DNA of 64,000 nt, from NCBI GenBank assembly GCA_949358305.1, contig OX442322.1:1800001-1864000 (forward strand). The letters run 5' to 3'. This DNA is from Strigamia acuminata (Eukaryota; Arthropoda; Chilopoda; Geophilomorpha; Linotaeniidae). A model generated the notes under the pieces. That model was not told the DNA's origin. It saw nothing but the letters and a program-made list of their open reading frames with translations, and did no database searches. The position numbers were made by a program, and so were the translations under genes. Position 1 is the stretch's first letter; each line of letters begins with the position of its first letter. Positions 1-10,310 of the stretch are shown here, in pieces.

Positions 1-436
1 AACGTGCTAGGTTAACTGGCAATGAGTTAAAACAATAAAATATAATGTTTAATGGAAATAATGCTTACAAATGATGTTCCTATTCTTTTGAAATGGTTGG
101 AAAACATCCTCGCACCTGTGTGCAGCCATCTTGGGTGAGAATAACAAAAGATAACACCATCTGGTGTTAGAATTGGGCAATATAAAACTAAATATACTAC
201 ATGGTGCATGAAACCTCATGCATTGAATGAGTAACTAACAAATAATGTGCTTGATGCACTTAATAAATCAATTGACCTACGGAACAACCTGAGATACATC
301 GCAAAATAAGAGAAAACATTTGAAACAACTAAAATACATCGAGATACATTAAATCAAACAAAGAACATTGAATATTATCGATATAAAAATAGGTTTTGTA
401 TCCGTACCGAATCATATGGCACAAAATATGCCAACA
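1..436 (-). repeat. 3' LTR of element C (partial)
   Basis: This matches 31110-31545 with about three substitutions. On the minus strand the LTR starts TGTTGG at 436, directly after a polypurine tract. About 215 bp of the LTR's far end should lie left of the window. Confidence 0.9.
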
Positions 437-452
437 AATTCCCCCATGATTC
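437..452 (-). other. Polypurine tract of element C
   Basis: On the minus strand a purine run (ATGGGGGAATT) abuts the LTR start TGTTGG. This is the expected plus-strand priming site for reverse transcription. Confidence 0.75.
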
Positions 453-667
453 GATACTGATCTGGGAAACTGGATGAACAACTGGAAGAGTAAGACGAGA
501 CTTATGGTGTACTGATGTGTAAGAATGAAAACAATAAATCGAATCATCGTGCCGGGTACTGTAACACAATCACAATAAAGCCCGAAAATTCCCACAGAAC
601 ACAACGATCCTCGGAGTCGGTAAAATAACTTAAGAATGTCTTAGTCGGTTAAAGTTGAAAAATTCCG

Positions 668-2336
668 TTAATTAGTTGGTTGACGATCGGACGACAGCCA
701 TTTGGTAAAAATGTCTGCAATGTTGACGTCGCCGGGAATCTTTCGAAGTTGAAATCGCTTGGCCACATACCACTCCCTCAACCAATGGTACCTCACGCGG
801 ATGTGTTTAGTCTTGCTATTCTCGACATCGTTCGACGTGAATTGAATCGATGCGAGAGCGTCGGAGTATACGATTGGCAATGATAAACGATTAAGAAACG
901 GGAGTTGATGGAATACATGATCGAGCCAGTACAGCTCCTTCACGCATTCCACGAGAGCGATGAATTCTGCCTCCATCGTGGAACACGCTACTGACGATTG
1001 CTTTTTACAGCTGCATCCGATGGGTATGTTGCCAATAAAGGTAATAAAACCGCCGAAACTCAGAGATGTTGCGGTGTCGGAAGGCCACGAAGCGTCAGTA
1101 CATGCCCAAAGTTGGCTCGAGTTGCATCCAGAGAGTTCGATCGTGTAATCAGCCGTGTTTGCTACACATCTCAAAACTTGGAGTAATGCCCGAATATGCG
1201 TGTCATTGTAGCAATTGTTGTATTGTGACAAGGCGATGATCGAATATAAAATGTCCGGACGTGTTCTGGAAGTCAAAAAGAGTAATGATCCGATTAACGA
1301 GCGGTATGGAAAATCTGGTAAATTTTCCTTCGATCCTTTCACGAGCATCGTTCCTACTGTGACCGGGACTTTGATCATCCGATCCGGTGTGATATCGAAC
1401 TTCTTAAGAATTTTTGCAATGTATGCGCGCTGTGAAATGAAAGTCCGGCCCGCGGATCTAATGAATTCTACGCCGAGCAACTTCAATATGGGTCCGAGAT
1501 TGACAATTTGAAATTTCGTTGAGATCAATTGAATAAGGTGTGTTAAGACGTTGTCGGTTGCGTAGAATAAAACTATATCGTCCACGTACACGAGCATAAT
1601 GGCCGATTTCCCGAATACGTAAACGCAGTTGCACGCCGGTAGTTTGCGAAAATCGAGTGCACGGAGAGTTTCATCAAGTTTTTCGTACCATTGTCGGCCG
1701 GATTGGTGAAGGCCGTACAATGACTTGATCAATAACCAGACGTTGTTCGGGTTCGAGCACGTTGCGCCGGCTGGAATTCGCATATAAACACGATGTTCAA
1801 GGTCTCCGTAGAGGTACGCGCACTTTACATCCAAGTGCGCGTCCTTCCACCCAAGTAGAGATACGAGGAGACAAAAGAAGAATCGAATTAGCACAAAATT
1901 AACGACGGGGCTGAAAACTTCGTCGTAGTCTACGCCAAGCGTTTGGCGGAAGCTTTGCGCAACAAGTCGGGCTCGATAGCGAGAAATCTTTCCGGTGGCG
2001 TCGGTCTTTAGCTTGAATATCCATTTGCATCCGAGAATCGTAGTGTCGGGCAGCCGTGGTACTTCTTGATAAACCTCACGTTCCTTAAACGTTCCCAACT
2101 CTTCGTCTATGGCTTCACGCCATTTCGGTGCATCATGGAATTTCGGGATTTCTGAATACGAAGCCGGTTCGGTGCGACAGAGATAGACGACATGACGACC
2201 TCGTGGAATAGTAGGCAACTTGTGCTCCATGTTTCCGAAGAAGAATAACTCGGGGTCGTAGAAGATATCGTTCAAAAAACAGTATTCCTCGATGTCACTT
2301 CTGGATCGCAGTCGAATACCCAGTTCCGGAAAATAA
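668..2336 (-). pseudogene. Element C Pol, C-terminal block: reverse transcriptase and RNase H
   Basis: This is the RT-RNase H portion of copia Pol, closely similar to element B. Visible RT signatures are the RARLVAQ region, the D-V-K-C-A-Y-L-Y-G motif carrying the first catalytic Asp, and the YVDD box. The RNase H part shows CTDASW, TMEAEF and SDALASIQ, so catalytic acidic residues remain. The frame runs open from the A insertion at 2336 to the stop at 668. The open frame continues into A's LTR, but that part is not C sequence. The upstream parts of the protein are at 18469-19516 and 28920-30855. As it stands the protein cannot be made because of the insertions. Confidence 0.85.
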
Positions 2337-2843
2337 TGTTGGGAATCGGTTTCCACAGTGATCGCGTATAACGACTTGTTTACGGTGCGTGTTTCCGTCT
2401 TAGCGCGCCAAGAGCGATGTTTAAGCGGCGATCCAGCGCTATTACACATTGGCCCTGTGTTTACATGTGTACGACGAATACCCAATGTGGATAGCATGTC
2501 GTTGCATCAATGCAAACCGTCGTTTGCAGTGTTTGGTTCCGTGTACGATAGCGAGGAGTTGTTGTATCGCGCATTTGAGGTTTTTCGGTGCTGGTCCAAA
2601 TACTGCGCCTTATTTGTACCTGTGTGATTTGTTCTATAGTCATTGTATAGCTTATGTTCTGGAATCCTATGAGATTCATTCTGTAATCCACAGGGGATTT
2701 GTCCTGCTTTATGTAGGTGTGAGGTCACACTTTGACTGGACTGCTAATAAAGTGGCAGCCACATTGTTTGCTGGTTTTAAGCCAATCTTAAATGATGGAG
2801 TCTGCTTTCCAAACACTCACCCAACTGCAATTGGAACACAACA
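2337..2843 (+). repeat. 5' LTR of element A
   Basis: This 507-bp LTR starts TGTTGGGAATC and ends CACAACA, directly followed by a primer-binding site. Its first 113 bp recur directly at 17973-18085. Its first 378 bp (2337-2714) recur inverted at about 18082-18468. Confidence 0.85.
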
Positions 2844-2844
2844 G

Positions 2845-2856
2845 TGGTAGCAGAGA
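2845..2856 (+). other. Primer-binding site of element A (initiator tRNA-Met)
   Basis: TGGTAGCAGAGA lies one base after the LTR end. It is complementary to the 3' end of animal initiator tRNA-Met (…CTCTGCTACCA) over 11 bases, and similarity continues after one mismatch. Confidence 0.75.
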
Positions 2857-3007
2857 ATGGTTTGTCCAGTTGTGGTGAGTGTTTGCAACGTTTGAGAAAC
2901 GTTTGCAAAGTTTTCCGACCATTTTTCGAAGCGCGGAGTTCACCGCACGATCCGGCGGACACGGAGCAGCGACGCGCTGCTGAAACAAACGGTTTCCTCG
3001 TCCCTGC

Positions 3008-5062
3008 TGTGACAGTGACGATCACAACTTCCTAGCTCGGCTAGTACCAGGTATAAGTCGCATAAACAGTGAATACATTGGAGATAAATACAGGACAAAG
3101 ATAGTTATCAAAATAACTACATTTATTGTTACCAAACAATATGATCGCTACTAAATTATACAGGAGATTAATGCCGACATTTGGCCAGTTAAACGTACAA
3201 TTAAACTATACAAAAGTTGGCTGTAAAACAGCCCTGAAATAATACCATTACGTGTCCTGGATTCGGGAATGGTTTGGTCACCACTCGACCGGGTTTACAG
3301 ATGTCATCGGGGCCGGTCTGGCTGTGTCCTTGAGTCCGGGATGGCTTCGTGTTCCTCGTGGCTTCCGTCGGTGTCGTAATCGTAATTGGGGTTCGTGTAA
3401 TGCTTCGCTGGGTTTATAGATCAGTTGATCCGAGAGGTGCGGTTGACTTTCGTGCACCGCCACAACTTTGGGTGGTTATTGGTTTAAGCAAATGGATTCA
3501 TTTACTTATCAATATTCCGACTTTGAATTATATTTAATTCGAGGTGTTGTGATTTAGTTTGCCGATAAATTGTCGCCAATTTATCATTACAAAATAATGA
3601 TTTGTTGTGCATGTAATTCAATCGTAAGATTGATTGTTTGACTTGTATTCAAATCTATTCTTGGTTGTCCTTTGTTGCTGTAAAATAATAATGATTAGTC
3701 TTCCCGTCGCAATCCCGCCTGTTGCCATCGATAGAATCGCCTTGCCATGCAGAACGGTATCAAGCGTCCCCTGCGTCGCAGCACGGTCGTTCGTCTAGCG
3801 ATTGACGGCACCACTTCACAGGAGTCAATAGCTCGCGGCTCCGCACAGCAGTTTAGCCGTTCGTGGTACTAATTGCAAACTGACTGCTTTGGCACCAAAT
3901 ACCATGGAAATCAGCTTGCCAAACACTTGGTGCTACTCGTGGTTACTGTAGACAGACTACTTTGGCATCATCAGGTGCTGGAACCAATTCCCAATAATAC
4001 CGGTGCTACTTGCGGTAACAGAATGTGTTCATACCGCAAATGGCCATTCTGTCTTGCCCGGAGGATACTGAATTGCAATAAAAGCGGGTTCTCCTCGGCG
4101 AGACCGTTGACTGAAACATCAATATCCAGACTTAAACCTTCAATTGGTTAAATACATTGTTCTGTAGAACAATGCGCGGTTTCAAGCGATTAAACCATCA
4201 ACAAGAAACCAAATAATACATACTAAATACCGTACAAAACATATACCAAATACCGTATAAATCATATACCAAATACCGTATAAAATGCCATATAAATACA
4301 TATACCGAATGCCTTGAAGACAAGAACCAAGAGTTAACTTATAACAAAGAACTGTGACTGTGTGTGAACTGACCGATTGTGTGAACTGAGAACTTCTGTC
4401 TGATTGGTTCTGATCGGGAAATATATACCCGTACTGGATTAAGGAATTTAATCACTTATCCAATTGGAACATGGGTTCCAGGAATCTCGCCAATCCCGTG
4501 ATACCGGAACTGGATACGGAGGAGCACAAACGGATTATGCAAATTACTTGGCACAACCGGAACTGGATACCCAGGACCGGAAATGGATTCCACCTATCAA
4601 ATCGATCGGTTGATCGATTGATCACCAAATGTTCTGTCCCGCAGAAACGGATGTTTAAACTGTATTCAACATCAATAGACATTAATATATCTTTTATATT
4701 AATGTTCACAAAGCTTCGTTTCACTCTAATAAATATAGATTTATATTTATTTACACAATCTTTATTCATATTCATATTTACCGCTAAATTGCGATCGCGC
4801 CACCTAGTGACAACATCGCGCATTGACAAATGCGGGTTTTAGCAGACGACTCTTCGTAATTCGGCCGTGATATACTTATATCATGTAGTGAATGTTATTT
4901 AACATTCACTAATACAACATCTTTAGCATTGAAACCTTATAAATAGCTTTATTTAGGAATTATATCAGTTTTGCACAGAATACTGCAAAAATACCGTCAT
5001 AATGACATAACAGCGCTTTTCCTGGGGAAAATAGGCCTTTATAGCCATTGTAAACCGTCATA
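3008..5062 (-). repeat. Solo LTR of the element D family, inserted in A's leader
   Basis: A 2055-bp solo LTR in reverse orientation. It reads TATGACGGTTTACAATGGC at 5062 inward and ends CTGTCACA at 3008, matching D's LTR ends (TATGACGG…CCGTCACA). It is flanked by the 4-bp TSD CTGC (3004-3007, 5063-5066). Internal blocks are shared with D's LTR in reverse, for example the CGACTCTTCGT block and the region near 4600-4840. It is longer than D's LTR and clearly diverged. No internal sequence is present, so it probably arose by LTR-LTR recombination. It contains a minus-strand TATATAT stretch near 4420-4430 that could be its promoter. Confidence 0.85.
4212..4312. repeat. Short tandem repeat inside the solo LTR
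   Basis: There are about four degenerate units of roughly 26 bp built on ATATACCAAATACCGTA. Nothing equivalent is obvious in D's LTR, so the array may account for part of the length difference. Confidence 0.6.
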
Positions 5063-5066
5063 CTGC

Positions 5067-6174
5067 TAAGCAGAGAAGCTTCACGGATCGTCTACGCACT
5101 CGCGACGAGCGAGATCGCGGTTTGGAGACGGATTTCGGTGAAGAATTCGACGGAGATCGCCGCGAACGAGACGACGACGTGTCGGGCACAGAATCAAAGC
5201 GAGAATCGTTTGAAATTGGTTGGAATCAGACGGAACCAGCGTGGAATAGTTCCCACAGGCCGTAAGAACAATTATCGTTTATTTGAGCATTTATTTGGCG
5301 GAATTATAAGCCTTATTTTTCGAGAATCGAGCCACGCAATTTTCCGCGATGACGTCACTATCCAAGATGGCGGCGCCCACGGGAACCAGCGATTAACAGC
5401 GGATTCGAGCTGTTTCGTACGAGAAACGTTCTCCGACGGTGGAATAAACATCGTGGGATCGTTTGGCATCGCTGGACAACGACGATGATCGTTTTTCGCG
5501 GGATTTGATTGCGAATTATCGTCGCAACATCGATTTTCAACGGCGAAGTCACGTTTGACGACGGAGAAGCCGTGGTTTTGCACAAGGAGTGCATACACGC
5601 TCATTTCAACATTGAAGAGCCACAGAGTTGTGTCGGGAACACACCTGTAAAGCCACGGACGTTCGTGGAACCGTTTTCAACGAGAATTCTCACATCTGTG
5701 CGGATGAGCCAGCGTGAAAGGCGCGTCAGCCCATGTCCGTGCATTTTTCGACGTAACGGCAACGTGGGATCGCATCTCATCAGTGAAGACAACTTTGAAG
5801 TCATCTTCACATCGCATTATACTGTATACGGGGTCGAAATTAATTTGTTAATAATATTAAGGTTTTGTGTCGGGTCACTTAGATTATTCTGTACTCTTCG
5901 GGCAGTCGCCCACGTACAGTCTCATTCCAGTCTGGGCTTGTCCGTGGTACAAGGTAGCCGTCCCGCGCCACCAGGTTGGCGGTCGGAAGCTATCAAGGCG
6001 ACCAGACTTGGGTATTAATCTCTCTTAAAGAGATTCCCCGGGTGGTACTGCATTTTCTCCTTCTCTTTTGGGGGAAAAGTGTTTATTACTTGTGCTAAGT
6101 GATTGTGTTTGGTGCTACGATGTGTTTGTGTTTGGAAACACAATTTGTGAAGTGTTTTCGATTTGCAAAGTGCA
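5067..6174 (+). other. Untranslated leader of element A
   Basis: Together with 2857-3007 this forms a leader of about 1.25 kb between A's PBS and the first usable Gag ATG. I found no reading frame here resembling the Gag N-terminus seen in elements B and C (the G-N-Y-E-x-W region). It may be genuine leader, or the product of a deletion that removed the Gag start. Confidence 0.5.
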
Positions 6175-9100
6175 ATGGCAGCTCATAGAGAGCAAAGAGT
6201 AATCAAAAGGAGAGAGTTCATGCATTTAAAAATGACGGACAACGAGGACATGTTGACCTTCGCTAACCGTGTCAACCAGAAGGCTATAGAAGTGCGGAAT
6301 ACGGGTTTTAACCTCACGGAGTTGGACATAGCGTTCCAATACGTTGACGCACTGGGGCCTGAGTATGCGGATGTTCAGGAGAGCATATACTCGTGGGCGG
6401 ATGCGGAATTCACGCCGGAAAAGATCAAAGAGACTTTATTGCTGGCGTACGCGAGGCGCCACTCGCCCCCAGTGGAGCGAATGGATACGAGCTCGGACGA
6501 GAGCAGTGACAAAGGGCAAAGCCCTGAATCGCCCGTGCTGTGTGACGTGCAACCAAGCGCGCATTTGGCGCAAGTTAGAAACTCACAATGGCTTAAGAAG
6601 CCATCCACACCTTTTAAAAAGGGAGTTTGTTTCAACTGTGGTGGCGAAGGCCACTTTTCACGAGACTGTCCGTCAGCACGGAAAACGGAATTTGCCAACA
6701 AGCAAACGGCCCAAGGAACTGGTGCACAAGCGGCCAGGTCGTCGAAGGGACGCGGACGTGGTCGTGGACCACAGGGCAAGAAGGCCCACGCTATTGCACA
6801 GGAATCTGAACACGACACGCTGGTGTCGGAAGTGATTTCAGCGGACAATGCTGGACAGGGTCCAAAAGTTTCCCTTGTGTCCGGTGGTCCAATAGACACG
6901 GGCTGGTACATAGATTGTGGGGCCACGGACCACTTCACGTTTAAGCGTGAGTGGTTAAGCGATTTCAAGCCATTGGTGGGCGCGACAGTCCAAATGGGTG
7001 AAGGAAGTTCTCGCATAGAGGGGGTCGGCACTGTGGATTTCGTGGCGACTTTTGGTAGACGAACCAAGAAGATTACGATGAAGAACGTATTCTTTACCCC
7101 GAACTTCCGGAAGAATCTTATCTCGCTGGGCAGGGCCGACGAGTCCGGATTGACCACCGTCGTGAAAAATGGAAAAATGAACATATATCGGACCAAAGCG
7201 TCGGAACCAACTTTAACAGCAGTTCGTCTCAACAACAGAATGTATAAATTGGATTGTCAAATCGAGGCTCAAACTGTAAGTGTGAGTGCATCTGCTACGC
7301 CTAGCGATGCAATCACATTGGAGCTGGTACCTACGATTGTAAAACAACCACTAACACAACCTAGTTTTAGTAGCGTACTAAAGGCCAGCAATGGCGGAGG
7401 TAAAGGGTCGTTTACTAGTAATGGCGTACAAGTGCAAGCGGGCGATGTTGCAAAGAGCAAAGCACAGCAGGGTAGTGTTAGGGGCAATTCTAAACAAAGT
7501 TTAGCGGCAAGAGGCACATTTGCCACAGTGAATAAACCACTGCACATTGACTATTGGCACGGGAGAATGGGTCATATGCATGTGAAGGGGATCCAGGATA
7601 TGGAGAAATCCCAAGATATTTTTGGTGTTAAGTTGACCAAGGACCCCGGTAGTCATTGCAAGGCGTGTGCTAAGGCCAAGAGCACGCGTGCAAGTTTCCC
7701 ACCGATTGGGGTGATAAAATCATCAAATGTACTCGAATTAGTGCATATGGACGTGTGGGGGAAAACTAATACGACTTCATTGGGGGGCGCAGGATATTAT
7801 TTAATAATAATCGATGATTTTTCGCGCTACATGTGGTTCATCACGATGAAGCACAAGAATGAAGTATTGGCTAAATTCAAGAAATGGCAAATGGAAGTGG
7901 AAAGAGCCACGTCTTGCCAAGTGAAAGGGATTAGAACAGATAACGGGAGAGAATTCATTTCGAGAGCGTGGCAGGCCCACATTGATGCGCAGGGCATTAA
8001 ATCTGAGCGCACAAACCCCCATTCACCAGAAATGAACCCGGTGGCGGAGCGCGCCAACCAAATAATTTTGAACGGCATTAGGGCCATGAGGCTAGAAACG
8101 GACTTACCGAAATACTTATGGGCAGAGCTGGGGACCACGTTGATTTACTTGAAGAATCGGTTTCCCCATTCTACACTGCAAGGCAGAACCCCATACAATG
8201 TGTTTTATGGCCGCAAAGTGTCGGTGCGACATCTGCGCTGCATAGGCAGCAAAGTTTACGTACACATTCCATCCCAGGCCAGGAAGAGCAAACTGGACCA
8301 GAGAGCTTGGTCAGGGGCCCTGGTGGGGTATGGGATTGATACTCAGGGCTATAGAGTGTGGGACAAGGCGAATAGGAGAGTTGTTACGTCAAAGCACGTA
8401 AATATATATGAAGATATATATTGGTATGAGGGGGATGAGAAAGAAATGAGAGTTGGACCGACTAAGAGTCAAGACACGGGATACATTGGATATGTACCAG
8501 TGTGGGAAGAATCAGAGGATGAAGATAGTGTGGCGCAGGCCCCATCCCAACTCCCACCGGTGTCCTAACCTCCTCCTCCACCTATTCCTGGAGCTAAGTC
8601 CCCACCATTATCCACATTGAAGTCGCTGGGGAAACAGCAGAGCATTCTGGGTGTGTCTGCCATTCCACCAATTCCTGGAGCTAAGCCTCCATTACCTACG
8701 ACTCCGAAACCAAAGCTGAGATCGAACAGTATTCGCAATTCATCAACGGTTCCCCCACCTCCTCCACCCACTGAAAGGGACACAGATCCAGATTATGCGT
8801 TATCTGAACATGGCAATAGTAGCCGAGATGAATCGTTTGTCGATTCGGAGGAGACACTGCCATTAACGGCAGAGGGTGGGAACGAAAGAGATCCGGATGG
8901 TGATGAAGAGGAAGAGCTTATACCTTTGGATATGAAAGATTGGAAAAGAGTTGAGGTTACTCGAAAGCGGGGAAAAACCAAGGGTCGGATTGATGTATAT
9001 TATGAGACGCCTACTAAGGTTAGGCTGCGGACCCGATTGGAAGTCTGTCGTTGGTGCGACGACGAGGGTTACGTGTATAACCCCGATTATTTCGAGTTTC

Positions 9101-9500
9101 TCCCGCGTGGACCTGACAAAACTCCTCAACAGCCTCACGCGTACATGTGTATGGCCGAGCCCAACACATATGAAGATGCGGTTACTAACATTGACAAAGT
9201 CAATTGGGAAAAGGCAATGGACGAGGAGATCGATGTCTTTACGGAAAGAAAGGTCCATGTCGAGGTCGATATTGATGAGGAAAAGACCCTCCTGGGAAAC
9301 AAATGGATATATAAAATAAAACGGGACCATACGGGAAAAATCCAACGTTACAGGGCTAGGCTAGTAGCACAAGGTTTTGGACAAAAACCTGGTTTTGATT
9401 ATGGAGAAGTTTTCTCCCCAGTTGTAAATTTTGTCATTGTGACGATTTTCTTCTGTATTTTAGTAGTATTGCAGGGCTGGAGAGACGTCCACATAGACAT
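6175..9500 (+). pseudogene. Element A Gag-Pol, first part: Gag, protease, integrase, RT start
   Basis: Copia Gag-Pol. From the ATG at 6175 there is only the second half of a UBN2-type Gag domain (residues about 10-95). A CCHC zinc knuckle follows (CFNCGGEGHFSRDC, about 152-165), then an aspartic protease (YIDCGATD, Asp about 247). The integrase has an HHCC head (H…GH…C..C) and the D, D, E catalytic residues in HMDVWG, RTDNGREF and PVAERAN. An in-frame TAA at 8566-8568 stops the protein after the integrase. The same frame continues through a proline-rich linker into the RT (YRARLVAQGF) and is cut at 9500 by element B, within the HID|IKAAYLYG motif. The remainder is at 16757-17927. A 112-residue N-terminal region present in B and C is missing here. 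Confidence 0.85.
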
Positions 9501-9600
9501 TGTAGGAGAGTGGTGCGCAAATAATCGGCAAATGAACCGATGTGGAAGCGTGAAATAAAGCGCGTCGCATGCGATGGTTAATTCCGATAACAGAATCGCG

Positions 9601-9688
9601 TGATGCGATTCGAGCGAGCGCGTGATGCGGTTCGAGCGAGCGCGTGATGCGATTCGAGCGAGCGCGTGATGCGATTCGAGCGAGCGCG
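9601..9688. repeat. 22-bp tandem repeat within B's LTR
   Basis: There are four units of TGATGCGATTCGAGCGAGCGCG with minor changes. The array is repeated in the other LTR at about 16250-16337. It is CpG-rich and lies next to a TATA-like motif, so it may be part of the LTR promoter (inference). Confidence 0.85.
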
Positions 9689-9701
9689 CGACTTGTGGTC
9701 G

Positions 9702-9709
9702 CTTATATG
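9702..9709 (-). promoter_or_regulatory. TATA-like motif in B's LTR
   Basis: On the minus strand CATATAAG lies beside the 22-bp repeats. The other LTR has the same motif near 16351-16358. This is a plausible core promoter from sequence alone. Confidence 0.35.
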
Positions 9710-10102
9710 CGCTTAAATAGCACTGAGGGTGCTCTAAAGTGAAGGTAAACACTTAAAAACATAAAATTTTAATGAAAAGTAAACCATATCTTACATAAAT
9801 GGATTTCCAAAGGTGAAAAGATGTAAAAGTGCACACACCTGTGTGCGCTGCCATCTTGGATTCGGGATAAGAGTGTTACAGCACTCTGGTGACAGTTATT
9901 AACATTAAGTTTTAAATTAAAGAACAAATCATCTAAGTAAAACATAAGCAAAGTATGGAATTACATACTGGACAGCAGAAATTAAATCCAAATAGAGAAA
10001 ACAGTAAATAAATGATCAAATATCAATACAATGTGTTTGAACACAAAACATATAGTATATAAACATTTGATATCAACAACATGAGTGGTTCTTAGACCAA
10101 CA

Positions 10103-10116
10103 AATCCCCCCTTCGA
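10103..10116 (-). other. Polypurine tract of element B
   Basis: On the minus strand GAAGGGGGGATT abuts the 3' LTR start TGTTGG. Confidence 0.8.
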
Positions 10117-10310
10117 TCTTAAATGTTCGGGGAAAGATACAATCGGGTACTAGAATTATAGTGTAAACATTAATCAAAAGGGAAACAATAAAGTCGAATC
10201 ATCGAGCCGGGTACTATAATTGAAAAACTCTACGAAAGCCCGAATATTCCCACTGAAACTCGATGACTCTCACAATCGGGAAAAACTAAATTAAGAATGT
10301 CACGATAAAG

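Larger units (their letters stand above)
9501..10102 (-). repeat. 3' LTR of element B
   Basis: This 602-bp LTR begins TGTAGG and ends CCAACA on the plus strand. It matches 16150-16751 with about five substitutions. It contains a 22-bp tandem repeat. Confidence 0.95.

Noticed and set aside
2358-2850. Plus- and minus-strand open frames across A's 5' LTR, including the N-terminal extension of the 668-2497 frame
   Set aside because: These are LTR sequence read through by chance. A plus one TSD copy happens to be a multiple of three, so C's frame stays open into the LTR.
6375-7235. Long minus-strand frame of 286 codons
   Set aside because: It is the shadow of element A Gag-protease-integrase on the plus strand and has no domain of its own.
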